NCBI RefSeq assembly: GCF_010731575.1
Contig: NZ_AP022617.1
Span: 5,952,001 to 6,016,000, forward strand
From: Mycolicibacterium monacense
GTDB lineage: Bacteria > Actinomycetota > Actinomycetes > Mycobacteriales > Mycobacteriaceae
Direction of reading: 5' to 3'
DNA: 64,000 nt
A model generated the notes under the pieces. It had not been told where the DNA came from. It saw only the letters and a program-made list of their open reading frames with translations, and searched no databases. This document shows, piece after piece, positions 19,630 to 27,817 of this stretch. The position numbers were made by a program, and so were the translations under genes. The number at the start of each line of letters is the position of its first letter. The stretch's first letter is position 1.

Positions 19630-21076
19630 GGGTGCGGCTCCACCACTGGCGGAACGTCTCGGCCGGCGGTTCGGGCATGTCGCGGCTGGCGGTCCACTTC
19701 GACCCCGGCCACGGCAGGGTAGTGATCCGGTGGTCGGCGTTGGCGGCGAATCGCCCCGCGGCCAGCGCCTTCTCGGCGAGCGCGAACCGGCGCGGTGACG
19801 CCATCGCCCACGCCGCGGCCCTCATGGCCAGATCCTGTCCGCCGGGGATGCCGCCGCGCTGGGCGTCCACCTGCTTCGCCCGCAGATGCACCAGGATCGA
19901 CGGGATGTCGATGCGGACGGGGCAGGCGTCGAAGCAGGCGCCGCACAGCGACGAGGCGTACGGCAGGGAGGCGTTGGGGTCGTCGTGCCCGGTGGTCCCG
20001 GTCAGCTGCGGGGACAGGATCGCCCCGATCGGACCCGGATAGACCGATCCGTAGGCGTGCCCGCCGGTGCGCTCGTAGACCGGGCACACGTTGAGGCAGG
20101 CGCTGCACCGGATGCAGTGCAGCGCGGCACGGCCCACCTCGTCGGCGAGCACGCTGGTGCGGCCGTTGTCGAGCAGTACCAGGTGGAACTCCTGCGGGCC
20201 GTCGCCGGGGTGCACGCCGGTCCACATCGAGGTGTACGGGTTCATCCGCTCGGCGGTCGAGGAGCGCGGCAGCAACTGCATGAACACCTCGAGGTCGGTG
20301 AACCTCGGCACGATCTTCTCGATCCCCATGACGGTGATCAGGGTCTGCGGCAGCGTCAGGCACATCCGGCCGTTGCCCTCGGATTCGACCACGGCGAGCG
20401 TACCCGTCTCGGCCACACCGAAATTCGCGCCGCTGACCGCCACCTTCGCGGACAGGAACTTGCGGCGCAGGTGGGCGCGGGCGGCCATGGCGAGGGCACG
20501 GGGCTCATCGGTCAGGTCCGCGGTACCCGGCATCTCACGCCGGAAGATCTCGCGGATCTCGGCGCGGTTGCGATGGATCGCCGGGACCAGGATGTGGCTC
20601 GGCTTGTCGTGTCCGAGTTGGACGATGAGCTCGGCGAGATCGGTTTCGACCGCCGAGATCCCGATGGATTCGAGGTACTCGTTGAGCCCGATCTCCTGGG
20701 TGGCCATCGATTTGACCTTGACCACCTCGTCGGCCCCGGCCGCCCGGGTCAACTCGCCCACGATGCGGTTGGCCTCATCGGCGTCGCGGGCCCAGTGCAC
20801 CACCCCACCGCGGGCGGTGACGTTGCGCTCGAGGTCGTCGAGCAGTTCGGGAAGCCGAGCGAGCACATCCTGTTTGAGCGCACTGCCCGCCGCGCGCAAC
20901 TCCTCCCAGTCCGCGCACTCACCGACCGCGTGCAGGCGTTTGGTCCGGATGGTGCGGGTGGCGTGTCCGACGTTGCGCCGCATTTGGGTGTCCTGCAACG
21001 CCTTTCGCGCGGCCCGCGGGAACGCTTCGTTTCCGCGCAGGTTGCCGGTGCCGGGAGTGCCGAGGAATGTGCTCAC
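19622..21076 (-). CDS. lutB: LutB-type iron-sulfur lactate oxidation subunit
   Basis: A 484-residue protein with an N-terminal LUD domain and C-terminal 4Fe-4S clusters, seen as CIRCSACLNVCPVY and CGACFDACPVRIDIP. The GTG start at 21076 (STFLGTPGTGNLRG) matches where homologues begin and overlaps lutA by four bases; a longer 520-residue in-frame form would run far into lutA and is rejected. It acts in the membrane-associated oxidation of L-lactate to pyruvate. Confidence 0.92.
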   Translation of the reverse strand: MSTFLGTPGTGNLRGNEAFPRAARKALQDTQMRRNVGHATRTIRTKRLHAVGECADWEELRAAGSALKQDVLARLPELLDDLERNVTARGGVVHWARDADEANRIVGELTRAAGADEVVKVKSMATQEIGLNEYLESIGISAVETDLAELIVQLGHDKPSHILVPAIHRNRAEIREIFRREMPGTADLTDEPRALAMAARAHLRRKFLSAKVAVSGANFGVAETGTLAVVESEGNGRMCLTLPQTLITVMGIEKIVPRFTDLEVFMQLLPRSSTAERMNPYTSMWTGVHPGDGPQEFHLVLLDNGRTSVLADEVGRAALHCIRCSACLNVCPVYERTGGHAYGSVYPGPIGAILSPQLTGTTGHDDPNASLPYASSLCGACFDACPVRIDIPSILVHLRAKQVDAQRGGIPGGQDLAMRAAAWAMASPRRFALAEKALAAGRFAANADHRITTLPWPGSKWTASRDMPEPPAETFRQWWSRTHG

Positions 21077-21828
21077 CGCGCACCCGCCACGGCGTCGTCG
21101 GTGGAGGCCAGGATCTCGGCGAGGTGGACGGTGCGCACCCCGGACCGGATTCGGCTCAGCCCACCCCCGATGTGCATGAGGCACGACGAATCGCCCGCGC
21201 TGCAGATCTCCGCACCCGAGTCGATCACATGGGCCATCTTGTCGGCCAGCATGGCCGTCGAGGTGTCGGCGTTCTTCAGAGCGAAGGTCCCCCCGAAACC
21301 GCAGCAGGACTCGGCGTCGGGCAGTTCGACCAACGTCAGCCCCCGCACGTGACGCAGCAGCTCCAACGGTTTCTCACCCACCCGCAGCATCCGCAGGGAA
21401 TGGCAGGTGGGGTGGTAGGTGACCCGGTGCGGGTAGTAGGCGCCTACGTCGCGCACGCCGAGCACGTCGACCAGCAGTTCGGACAGTTCGTAGGTGCGCG
21501 CCGCGACGGCCTCCGCGCGGGCGGCCAACCGTTCGTCACCGGCCCGGCGGGCGACCATCGAGTGCTGGTGGCGGACCGAGCCCACGCAGGATCCCGACGG
21601 GGCCACGACGGCCTCGCACCCGGCCTGTTCGAACACGTCGGCGTGGTGGCGCACCAGCGCCGTGGCCTCGTCGAGATACCCGGTGTTGACGTGCATCTGA
21701 CCGCAACAGGTCTGTTTCTCCGGGAAGACGACCTCGTGGCCGAGCCGTTCGAGCAGCCGCACCGTGGCGACGGCCGCCTGCGGGAACATGGCGTCGGCCA
21801 GGCAGGTCGCGAACAAGGCGATACGCAT
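21073..21828 (-). CDS. lutA: LutA-type (Fe-S)-binding CCG-domain protein
   Basis: A 251-residue protein with two CCG domains: the first around KQTCCGQMHVNTGY and the second around DAESCCGFGGTFALK. These Cys-rich segments bind the noncubane cluster in the glycolate oxidase F/LutA family. The ATG start at 21828 (RIALFATCLADAMFP) is the normal family N-terminus. First gene of the lut operon, transcribed divergently from the FadR-type regulator across a double operator. Confidence 0.92.
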   Translation of the reverse strand: MRIALFATCLADAMFPQAAVATVRLLERLGHEVVFPEKQTCCGQMHVNTGYLDEATALVRHHADVFEQAGCEAVVAPSGSCVGSVRHQHSMVARRAGDERLAARAEAVAARTYELSELLVDVLGVRDVGAYYPHRVTYHPTCHSLRMLRVGEKPLELLRHVRGLTLVELPDAESCCGFGGTFALKNADTSTAMLADKMAHVIDSGAEICSAGDSSCLMHIGGGLSRIRSGVRTVHLAEILASTDDAVAGAR

Positions 21829-21849
21829 GACGGCTCCGGGACGTGGGGC

Positions 21850-21888
21850 TGTGGTCTGACCACAGTACGTCAATGTGGTCGGACCACA
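21850..21888. promoter_or_regulatory. Tandem FadR/LldR-type operators between lutA and its regulator
   Basis: Two nearly identical 15-bp palindromes occupy the 86-bp divergent intergenic region: TGTGGTCTGACCACA (21850-21864) and TGTGGTCGGACCACA (21874-21888). Their centres are 24 bp apart, close to two and a half helical turns. The TGGTC-N-GACCA core is what FadR-subfamily GntR proteins such as LldR recognise. They could control both lutABC and the regulator itself. Confidence 0.85.
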
Positions 21889-21914
21889 CCAGGGTGGATG
21901 GTTATCCTCATCGC

Positions 21915-22601
21915 ATGCGCGCCCACGAACTCGTCCTCGAGCGGATCGAACGCGATCTCGCCGACGGCGCGCTGGCGATCGGGGACCGGCTGCCGGGGGA
22001 GCGGGCACTGGCCGAGGAGCTGTCGGTCAGCCGGTCCTCGGTGCGTGAGGCGATCCGGGTGCTCGAGGCGATGGGGGTGGTGCGCACCGCGGTGGGCTCC
22101 GGACCCGACGCGGGGGCCACCGTCGTCGCCGATCCGAGCAGTTCGATCGGATCGGCACTGCGGCTGCACACCGCGACCCGGCACCTGCCGATCGCCGACC
22201 TCGTCGACACCCGAATCCTGTTGGAGAGCTGGGCGTTACGTGAGGCCGCGCACCGCAGGCCGCGGCCGGACCTGACCGCAGTGGAAGCGATCCTCGATGC
22301 GATGGACGAGGTCGCGCTGAGCCCCGAGGAGTTTCTGCGCCTCGATGCGGCGTTCCACGTCGCGATGTCGGAGTTGGCGGGCAACGTCGTCGTGGGCGCG
22401 ATGATGGCGGCGCTGCGGGACTCCATCCACGGTTACGTGCTGGCCGGTGTGCCGTTGCTCGACGACTGGCCCGTCGTCGCGACGACGTTGTGCGCGGAGC
22501 ATCGCGCGATCCTGAACGCGGTGCGCCGCGGCCACGGGGCCCGGGCCGGGAAGTTGGTGGACGCGCACATCCACGGTTACGTCGACCTGATCCGGCGGTG
22601 A
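21915..22601 (+). CDS. FadR-subfamily GntR regulator (lactate-responsive, LutR/LldR-like)
   Basis: A 228-residue regulator with an N-terminal winged helix (LPGERALAEELSVSRSSVREA) and an all-helical FCD effector domain. The FCD metal/ligand residues are suggested by DLVDTRILLES, RLDAAFHVAMSELAGN and AEHRAILNAV. It is divergent from lutA with two palindromes in between, so I infer autoregulation and control of lactate use. Confidence 0.9.
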   Translation: MRAHELVLERIERDLADGALAIGDRLPGERALAEELSVSRSSVREAIRVLEAMGVVRTAVGSGPDAGATVVADPSSSIGSALRLHTATRHLPIADLVDTRILLESWALREAAHRRPRPDLTAVEAILDAMDEVALSPEEFLRLDAAFHVAMSELAGNVVVGAMMAALRDSIHGYVLAGVPLLDDWPVVATTLCAEHRAILNAVRRGHGARAGKLVDAHIHGYVDLIRR

Positions 22602-22627
22602 CGGCCGGCTGCGGCCAAGATGGAGCC

Positions 22628-23356
22628 ATGGCCTCCAAGTCACCGACCTACGTCCAGGCGTGCATCAACGGTGCCCGCACCCCCGACGAGCACCCCGCTC
22701 TCCCGGCCACCCCTGACGAACTCGCGGCGGCCGCCGTCGCCGCCCACGAAGCCGGAGCGCAGTCGGTACATCTGCACCCCAAGGGGACCGACGGCGCCGA
22801 CTCGCTCGATCCCGAGGTCGTCGGGGCGGCGGTGGCCGCGGTCCGCCACGCCGCACCGGGTCTCCCGCTCGGGGTGACGACGGGCTTCTGGGCGCTGCCG
22901 GACGCGGGGCGCCGGCACCGCGCGGTGGACAGCTGGTCGGTGCTGCCGGACTTCACCTCGCTGAACTGGCACGAGCCGGGGTCGCCGGAATTGGCGGAAC
23001 TGCTGCTGAGCAAGGGTCTCGGGGTCGAGGTGGGCATCTTCCACGCCGAGGCCGCCGAGTCGTGGGCGGCCTCGGAACTCGCACCGCACTGTCTGCGGGT
23101 GATGATCGAACTGCAGGGCGACGGTGACACCGACACCGCCGACACGCTGCTCGGAATCGTGCGGTCCGCCGGATCACCCGCGCCGGTGCTCTTGCACGGT
23201 CTCGACGAAAGCTGTTGGCCGCTGCTGAAACACGCGGGCCTGCGCGGCCTGCAGACGCGCATCGGGCTGGAGGACACGCTGCGGCTCCCCGACGGCTCCG
23301 AGGCTCCCGACAACGCCGCGCTGGTGGCGGCCGCCATCGACCTGCTCAGTCGCTGA
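22628..23356 (+). CDS. BKACE (beta-keto acid cleavage enzyme, DUF849) family protein
   Basis: A 242-residue protein related to 3-keto-5-aminohexanoate cleavage enzymes, which split beta-keto acids with acetyl-CoA. Visible are YVQACINGARTPDEHP, the AGAQSVHLHPKG histidine motif and a GLEDTLRLPDG-like C-terminal metal region. It is shorter than typical DUF849 proteins (about 270-300 residues), missing part of the usual C-terminus. It follows the GntR gene by 26 bases and may be cotranscribed with it. The substrate is unknown. Confidence 0.75.
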   Translation: MASKSPTYVQACINGARTPDEHPALPATPDELAAAAVAAHEAGAQSVHLHPKGTDGADSLDPEVVGAAVAAVRHAAPGLPLGVTTGFWALPDAGRRHRAVDSWSVLPDFTSLNWHEPGSPELAELLLSKGLGVEVGIFHAEAAESWAASELAPHCLRVMIELQGDGDTDTADTLLGIVRSAGSPAPVLLHGLDESCWPLLKHAGLRGLQTRIGLEDTLRLPDGSEAPDNAALVAAAIDLLSR

Positions 23357-23792
23357 CAGCGCCCAATTCGAAGTCGGCGAAGTCGAAGCCGGGCACCACC
23401 ACGCAACTCACCAGGCTGGGCTCGTCGTCGCGGGGACGGGCGCGCTGCCAGTGCCGGGCGGGCACGATCAGCTGCGGACTCGCGCCGCCATCGATGTCGC
23501 TGCCGAGCAGATGCGTTGTCGCCGAATCATGTTCGGGCCCCATTTCGAGTAGCAGCGGGCTGCCGCGGTGGTACATCCACAACTCGGCGCTGCGCACGGT
23601 GTGCCACGCCGACTGCTGACCCGGCATGAGGAGGAAGAGGATCGCGGTACCCGCGCTACGCGGACCGGTGTAGTCCGGCGGCAGCGCGGACTGGGTGACC
23701 GTCAGATCGCTGCGCCACGTCTCCCGATACCAACCGCCTTCTGGGTGCGGCGCCAGGTCGAGCCGCTGCGCCCACGCCGGGAGATCGCTCAT
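23346..23792 (-). CDS. Cupin family protein (DUF985)
   Basis: A 148-residue single-domain cupin. The conserved DUF985 start LDLAPHPEGGWYRETWRS is visible, as is the beta-barrel segment AWHTVRSAELWMYHRG. GTG/ATG choices exist; ATG 23792 is preferred and 23819 is an in-frame alternative adding nine residues. Its 3' end overlaps the convergent BKACE gene by 11 bases. The function of the family is not established. Confidence 0.8.
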   Translation of the reverse strand: MSDLPAWAQRLDLAPHPEGGWYRETWRSDLTVTQSALPPDYTGPRSAGTAILFLLMPGQQSAWHTVRSAELWMYHRGSPLLLEMGPEHDSATTHLLGSDIDGGASPQLIVPARHWQRARPRDDEPSLVSCVVVPGFDFADFELGAVSD

Positions 23793-23886
23793 CGCATGCA
23801 CCGCCTTCGTCGAGGTCACCTCAGCCTAGAGACGATCGGTCCGGTGGTCGACGCGGACGCGCGGCCGCGCACGCTACTCTCATCGC

Positions 23887-24306
23887 ATGCTGCGTCCCGG
23901 GTGGCTCGTCGCGTTCTGTGCGGCGGTGCTGGCCGTGAGTGCGTGGCTGCCTTGGCTGACCACCGACGCCGACGGTGGTGGACGCGCCAGCGCGATCGGT
24001 GGGACCGTGGGCAGCCTGGTGCTTCCGCCTCGGTTCGGGGCCGGACAGTTGATCGTCCTGCTGGCGTCGATCCTGGTCGTCGCCGGCGCGATGGCGGCGC
24101 GGGGTCTGTCCGAGCGTGCGGCTTCGGTTGCCGCCATGGCGATTTCGCTGCTGATCCTCGGGATGACGGCGTGGTACTACCGCATCAACGTCCAGACTCC
24201 GGTGGAACCCGGCTACGGGCTCTATGTCGGGGGCGGCGTGGCCGTCGCCGCCCTGCTGTGCTCAGTGTGGTCGTTCGTCGCGGCGATGTCGCGAGGCTCC
24301 CGCTGA
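23887..24306 (+). CDS. Four-helix integral membrane protein, function unknown
   Basis: A 139-residue protein with four hydrophobic segments: WLVAFCAAVLAVSAWLPWL, LIVLLASILVVAGAMAA, AASVAAMAISLLILGM and VAVAALLCSVWSFVAAM. The architecture resembles the many small actinobacterial membrane proteins that carry a Trp-Leu-Pro-Trp turn after helix 1. No catalytic motif is seen. It ends just before a strong hairpin shared with the convergent Hsp20 gene. Confidence 0.7.
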   Translation: MLRPGWLVAFCAAVLAVSAWLPWLTTDADGGGRASAIGGTVGSLVLPPRFGAGQLIVLLASILVVAGAMAARGLSERAASVAAMAISLLILGMTAWYYRINVQTPVEPGYGLYVGGGVAVAALLCSVWSFVAAMSRGSR

Positions 24307-24311
24307 TATGG

Positions 24312-24342
24312 CGAGGCCGCGGGCGCACTGCCCGCGGCCTCG
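24312..24342. terminator. Bidirectional hairpin terminator
   Basis: A perfect 13-bp stem (CGAGGCCGCGGGC, loop GCACT, complementary arm) lies between two convergent genes, six bases after the membrane-protein stop and 14 bases before the Hsp20 stop. It would serve both directions. Confidence 0.8.
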
Positions 24343-24355
24343 AATCGGGTAACCG

Positions 24356-24805
24356 TTATTCGGCGTCGACGGTGGTCGGCTGAATGGACTTCTGCCCGCC
24401 GCCGTGGGCGACTTCGATCTTGCGTGGTTTCGCGCGTTCGGCCATCGGGATGGTGACGGTCAGGACACCGTTCTCGTAGGTCGCCGAGATCGCCGCCGAA
24501 TCGACGCCCTCACCGAGCGACAGCTGCCGCCGGTAGCTGCCGAAGAACCGCTCGTTGGCGAGCCACTGCGCGGATTCCTCGGATCGGGCGGTGCGACGCG
24601 CCGAGATGGTGAGCGTGCCGTTGTCGACGTTGACGTCGACCGAGCCGGGGTCGACGCCGGGAAGGTCGGCGGTCAGCACGTAGTGGTCGTCGATCTTGCA
24701 GAGGTCCATCGGCATGAACCGGGGTGTGCGATCCGATCCGGTCTGACTGCTCAGCAAACCGCGGGTCCAGGTGTCCAAGTCACTGAACGGATCAAAGCGA
24801 AGCAC
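24356..24805 (-). CDS. Hsp20/alpha-crystallin small heat-shock protein
   Basis: A 149-residue ATP-independent holdase. The alpha-crystallin domain spans about residues 35-130 with YVLTADLPGVDPGSVDVNV and the hallmark ATYENGVLTVTIPMAER. It resembles mycobacterial Hsp18-type proteins. The GTG start is supported by AGGAGG nine bases upstream. A CIRCE operator 73 bp further upstream indicates HrcA repression and heat induction. Confidence 0.93.
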   Translation of the reverse strand: MLRFDPFSDLDTWTRGLLSSQTGSDRTPRFMPMDLCKIDDHYVLTADLPGVDPGSVDVNVDNGTLTISARRTARSEESAQWLANERFFGSYRRQLSLGEGVDSAAISATYENGVLTVTIPMAERAKPRKIEVAHGGGQKSIQPTTVDAE

Positions 24806-24877
24806 AGCAATTCACCTCCTCGTCGATCCGAAAGCCCGCCACCCTGGCGGGCAGCCAAATCACTGTGCATCATCAGA

Positions 24878-24904
24878 TTAGCACTCGACACATGCGAGTG
24901 CTAG
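24878..24904 (-). promoter_or_regulatory. CIRCE element (HrcA operator) upstream of hsp20
   Basis: The sequence is TTAGCACTC (24878-24886), nine bases, then GAGTGCTAG (24896-24904). This matches the CIRCE consensus TTAGCACTC-N9-GAGTGCTAA in all but the last base. It lies upstream of the minus-strand hsp20 gene, so HrcA control is inferred. Confidence 0.92.
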
Positions 24905-25199
24905 TCCCGATTTTTCCGGATCGGTGCAGATGAGGACCTGTTTTCGAGGCGGATGAGGGGCAGTGGCGTGCTCGTGACACAGCATCGCGGAGGTCGATGG
25001 CCGTGACCGGGGGAGGTGTCGATTCGCGGGAGTGACCCGACTGGTTCAGGGCGGCCCCGCCGGCTCGATGTCTGAACCGACGAGACCTTGGCGGGTGTGG
25101 TGGTCGACCGCCACACCTGCCCCCGGCAGCAATGCCCAGACTCGGAGATCACAAACGTAATCGGTGTGCGTTGCGCCCACATCGGGAAGACTGCTCCAT
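24905..25199. other. Intergenic region with two inverted repeats upstream of GAF-ANTAR gene
   Basis: No gene is supported here. Two inverted repeats are present: GGTTCAG (25043-25049) with CTGAACC (25072-25078), and GGTGTGG (25094-25100) with CCACACC (25111-25117), the latter spaced by ten bases around GGTCGACC. They could be a terminator and an operator for the downstream regulator. No clear sigma-A promoter could be assigned. Confidence 0.4.
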
Positions 25200-25883
25200 A
25201 TGACGGAGCCGCATACGCACGACCTCGCCATGCGGATGGCGGAATTGGCGCGAACGCTCGCCTCTCCTCGCGACCTCAACGAGATTCTGTCCGGAGTCAC
25301 CGCGGCGGCCGAGGAACTCATCCCGGGCGTCGACACCGCGGGCATCCTGCTCGTCGGCCGTGGGGGAACGTTCGAATCGATCGCCGAGATCACCGCGCTG
25401 CCCCACGAACTCGACGAACTGCAGATGAAATACGGCGAGGGGCCGTGCGTACAGGCCGCACTGGACGACGTCGTCGTGCGCACCGACGACTTCCGCGAGG
25501 AGACCCGCTGGCCGAACTATTCGCCGGCGTGCGTCGAACGGGGTGTGCTGAGCGGATTGTCGTTCAAGCTCTACACCGCCGATCGCACCGCAGGCGCGCT
25601 GAACTTGTTCAGCTTCCGCCCGCGGGTCTGGGACAGCGAAGCCGAGACGACCGGGACGGTGCTGGCCGCGCACGCGGCGGCCGCGTTGCTCGCGCACCGC
25701 GAAGGTGAGCAGCTGAGGTCCGCGCTGTCCACCCGTGACCGCATCGGTCAGGCCAAGGGCATCATCATGGAGCGCTACAAGGTCGACGACGTGCAGGCGT
25801 TCGAGATGATGCGCCGCCTGTCGCAGGACAGCAACAAGAAGCTGACCGAGATCGCGCAGCAGGTGATCGACACCCGCGCCTGA
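25200..25883 (+). CDS. GAF and ANTAR domain RNA-binding antiterminator-type regulator
   Basis: A 227-residue protein with an N-terminal GAF domain (about 15-160; VDTAGILLVGRGGTFESIA, YGEGPCVQAALDD) and a C-terminal ANTAR domain (about 165-227; STRDRIGQAKGIIMERYKVD). ANTAR domains bind two-hexaloop RNA hairpins to prevent termination. The ATG at 25200 is preferred over GTG 25164, which adds 12 residues of unlikely sequence. No histidine kinase is adjacent, so the GAF domain probably senses the signal directly. The stop abuts the stop of the next, convergent gene. Confidence 0.88.
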   Translation: MTEPHTHDLAMRMAELARTLASPRDLNEILSGVTAAAEELIPGVDTAGILLVGRGGTFESIAEITALPHELDELQMKYGEGPCVQAALDDVVVRTDDFREETRWPNYSPACVERGVLSGLSFKLYTADRTAGALNLFSFRPRVWDSEAETTGTVLAAHAAAALLAHREGEQLRSALSTRDRIGQAKGIIMERYKVDDVQAFEMMRRLSQDSNKKLTEIAQQVIDTRA

Positions 25884-26117
25884 TCAGTCGTGGTGGCCGT
25901 GCTTCCAGTGGCCGTTGCCCCGGCCGCGCGGCCCGTCGTCGTACCACTCCACCCATCGCGGGGTGTCGACGCAGGCGTAGGCGAACCCGTACGGGCCGCT
26001 GACGCAGACGTCCGGTCCGGCCGACGCGGGGGCTGCGCCGGCGAGTGCGACGCCGACGGGCAGGGCCGCCGCGCCGATACCCATTGCCATGGTCTTCAGC
26101 AGTTTCGCTCGGATCAC
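25884..26117 (-). CDS. Small exported protein, function unknown
   Basis: A 77-residue protein with an N-terminal signal peptide: basic MIRAKLLK, a hydrophobic core, then a likely signal-peptidase site after APASA. The mature part has two Cys (VCVSGPYGFAYACV) that could form a disulfide, and a Trp/Gly/His-rich tail ending HWKHGHHD, which could bind metal. GTG start at 26117. In the ancestral chromosome it would lie just beyond tRNA-Arg. Confidence 0.7.
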   Translation of the reverse strand: MIRAKLLKTMAMGIGAAALPVGVALAGAAPASAGPDVCVSGPYGFAYACVDTPRWVEWYDDGPRGRGNGHWKHGHHD

Positions 26118-26262
26118 GGGGCTTACCTTAGTACGGCTATCGAACGACCAACAACCTTGGCTGGCTTACGCTTTCGTCAATTGCGCCGAGGCTGCTGTGA
26201 GATCATGGATTCGGTTCCGAGCGTGATCTGGCAGCAGTTTCGGCGTCGAAAAAAATCACGAA

Positions 26263-26284
26263 GTGCCCCCGGCAGGATTCGAAC
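26263..26284. repeat. attL core (22-bp duplicate of tRNA-Arg 3' end)
   Basis: This stretch is identical over 22 bases to 41371-41392, which covers the acceptor and T-stem end of the minus-strand tRNA-Arg gene. Identity stops exactly at 26285 (T versus C). Only the tRNA 3' fragment is present, so it is an att duplicate and not a tRNA gene. Confidence 0.92.
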
Positions 26285-26376
26285 TAGCCGGATGGGCCGA
26301 TCTGTAACCCGTCTCGACGTGCGCTGATGGCGCTATAATCGCTGACAGCAGGACATATTGACCGTTGCCGATGTTA

Positions 26377-26424
26377 GGTTCTGTTGGGTTCTGTTTAGGC
26401 CCGTTATAGCCCGCTTATAGCCCG
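26377..26424. repeat. Left-end arm-type integrase site candidates and integrase leader
   Basis: Between attL and the integrase ATG are two copies of GGTTCTGTT (26377-26385, 26387-26395) and two copies of TTATAGCCCG (26404-26413, 26415-26424) with an 11-bp period. TTATAGCCCG recurs at the right end (41323-41332). Direct repeats near both ends that flank the core are typical of arm-type integrase-binding sites. A TATAAT at 26334-26339 is a candidate -10 for the integrase promoter. Confidence 0.7.
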
Positions 26425-26450
26425 AAAGTCGCCCGTTAGGAGCTGCCGCG

Positions 26451-27638
26451 ATGCCGCAGAAGAAGCCCGCCACCGCCACCACTGCTCGCAGCCGCCGAGG
26501 ATTCGGGCGGCTCCGCCAACGCGGGTCGGGCCGCTGGCAGGCGAGCTACCCGCACCACGGCGCGCTGCACTACGCCCCGGCGACGTTCCCGACGAAGGAC
26601 TCCGGCGCGTCGTGGCTGCAGAACGAGCGGGATCTGATCGACCTCGACCGCCGCAAGCCGGGCACCTGGACCCCGCCCGCCGAGCGGGTGACCAAGGGGG
26701 CGGCGCGCAAGCTCACGCTGCGCGACTACGCGAAGCCCTGGTTGGAGCACCGCAACCTCTCACCGCGCACCCGCGACAATTACGAGTACCACCTTGAGCG
26801 GAATATCTTGCCGACGCTGGGGGATTCGGCGCTTGCGGAGATCACCCCCGAGGACGTGCGCGTTTGGTTCACCGGGCTGGGCACCGAGCACCGGACCCGC
26901 AACGCACAGGCCTACGGCGTCCTGCAGGCTGTGCTAAACACCGCCGTGGATGACGGGCTGATGGACCGCAGCCCCGCCCGCATCAAGGGCGCGGCGGCGG
27001 TGAAGCACACCAAGCGGTCGGTGGTGCTGTTGGAGCCGGAGGAGTTGGTGGCGTTGGCCGACGCGATGCCCGAGGCGCTGCGGCTGACCGTGCTGCTCGC
27101 GGGATGGTGTGGACTCCGCCGAGGAGAGTTGTTCGCGTTGACGAGGGCCGACGTCACCGCCGACGCCACCGCACTGCGGGTGAGTAAGGCGGTGACGTTC
27201 CGGCACGGCAAGTTCGAGGCCGGGCCGACCAAGACCAAGGAGTCCAACCGCACCGTCACCGTGCCGCCTCACCTGCGCCCGATCATCGCCGCGCACCTCC
27301 GCCAGCACGTCGGCGAGGCCAAGACGGCATTGCTGTTCCCCGACCCGGTGACGGGCGGGTACTACGCCGAGGGCCGGTACCGCACACCGTTCTTCAACGC
27401 CCGGCAGGCCATCGGCAAGGATGATCTGCACTTCCACGATCTGCGGCACTTCGGCGGCGTGATGGCGGCAGTCGCCGGAGGCACAACCAAGGAGGTCATG
27501 GCGCGCCTCGGTCACGTCACCAGCGGCACGGCAATGCGCTATCAGCATGTCGCCGCCGGGCGCGCCGACGTGTTGGCTGATCGCCTGTCGGCACTCGCCG
27601 TCCCGGCGCGGTCGGGCGACGCGCCAGTATCGGCATGA
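26451..27638 (+). CDS. int: Tyrosine recombinase (phage-type integrase)
   Basis: A 395-residue integrase. The order is an N-terminal arm-binding region (about 1-85), a SAM-like core-binding domain (about 88-175; LSPRTRDNYEYHLERNILP) and the catalytic domain (about 190-380). Active-site residues visible are Arg223 (GLRRGEL), His329 and Arg332 (HFHDLRHFGG), His355 (ARLGHVT) and the nucleophile Tyr364 (AMRYQHV). It is the leftmost element gene, 166 bases inside attL, and should catalyse insertion into tRNA-Arg. The ATG has a good GTTAGGAG site upstream. Confidence 0.95.
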   Translation: MPQKKPATATTARSRRGFGRLRQRGSGRWQASYPHHGALHYAPATFPTKDSGASWLQNERDLIDLDRRKPGTWTPPAERVTKGAARKLTLRDYAKPWLEHRNLSPRTRDNYEYHLERNILPTLGDSALAEITPEDVRVWFTGLGTEHRTRNAQAYGVLQAVLNTAVDDGLMDRSPARIKGAAAVKHTKRSVVLLEPEELVALADAMPEALRLTVLLAGWCGLRRGELFALTRADVTADATALRVSKAVTFRHGKFEAGPTKTKESNRTVTVPPHLRPIIAAHLRQHVGEAKTALLFPDPVTGGYYAEGRYRTPFFNARQAIGKDDLHFHDLRHFGGVMAAVAGGTTKEVMARLGHVTSGTAMRYQHVAAGRADVLADRLSALAVPARSGDAPVSA

Positions 27639-27817
27639 AACCCCCACCGAAGCAACGGCTCTCAGATAGCAGTCGATATCTCAACGGAACCACTCGCGCC
27701 CTAAGCTATTCTTAGCGAGCCGGTCGCGTAGCCCCAGACCCGCTCTCACACTCCGTCTCAGTCTCCGCCCCCTCCAATTCCAGCCGGGGAAGATCACCAG
27801 ACGACGGAGCAAAACCA
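27639..27817. other. Intergenic region between integrase and first HTH gene
   Basis: This 179-bp stretch has no supported ORF on the coding strand. It contains a short palindrome CTAAG-CTATT-CTTAG (27701-27715) in a locally AT-rich segment and weak AGATA/TATCT arms just upstream. It is a reasonable place for the early promoter and an operator of the element, but no consensus promoter could be assigned. Confidence 0.35.

Noticed and set aside
21829..22008. N-terminal extension of lutA by 60 codons
   Set aside because: It would run through the two operator palindromes and the divergent promoter; family members begin at the ATG at 21828.
26263..26310. Possible second tRNA at the left island end
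   Set aside because: Only the 22-base 3' part matches tRNA-Arg; the following bases cannot complete a cloverleaf, so it is an att duplicate.
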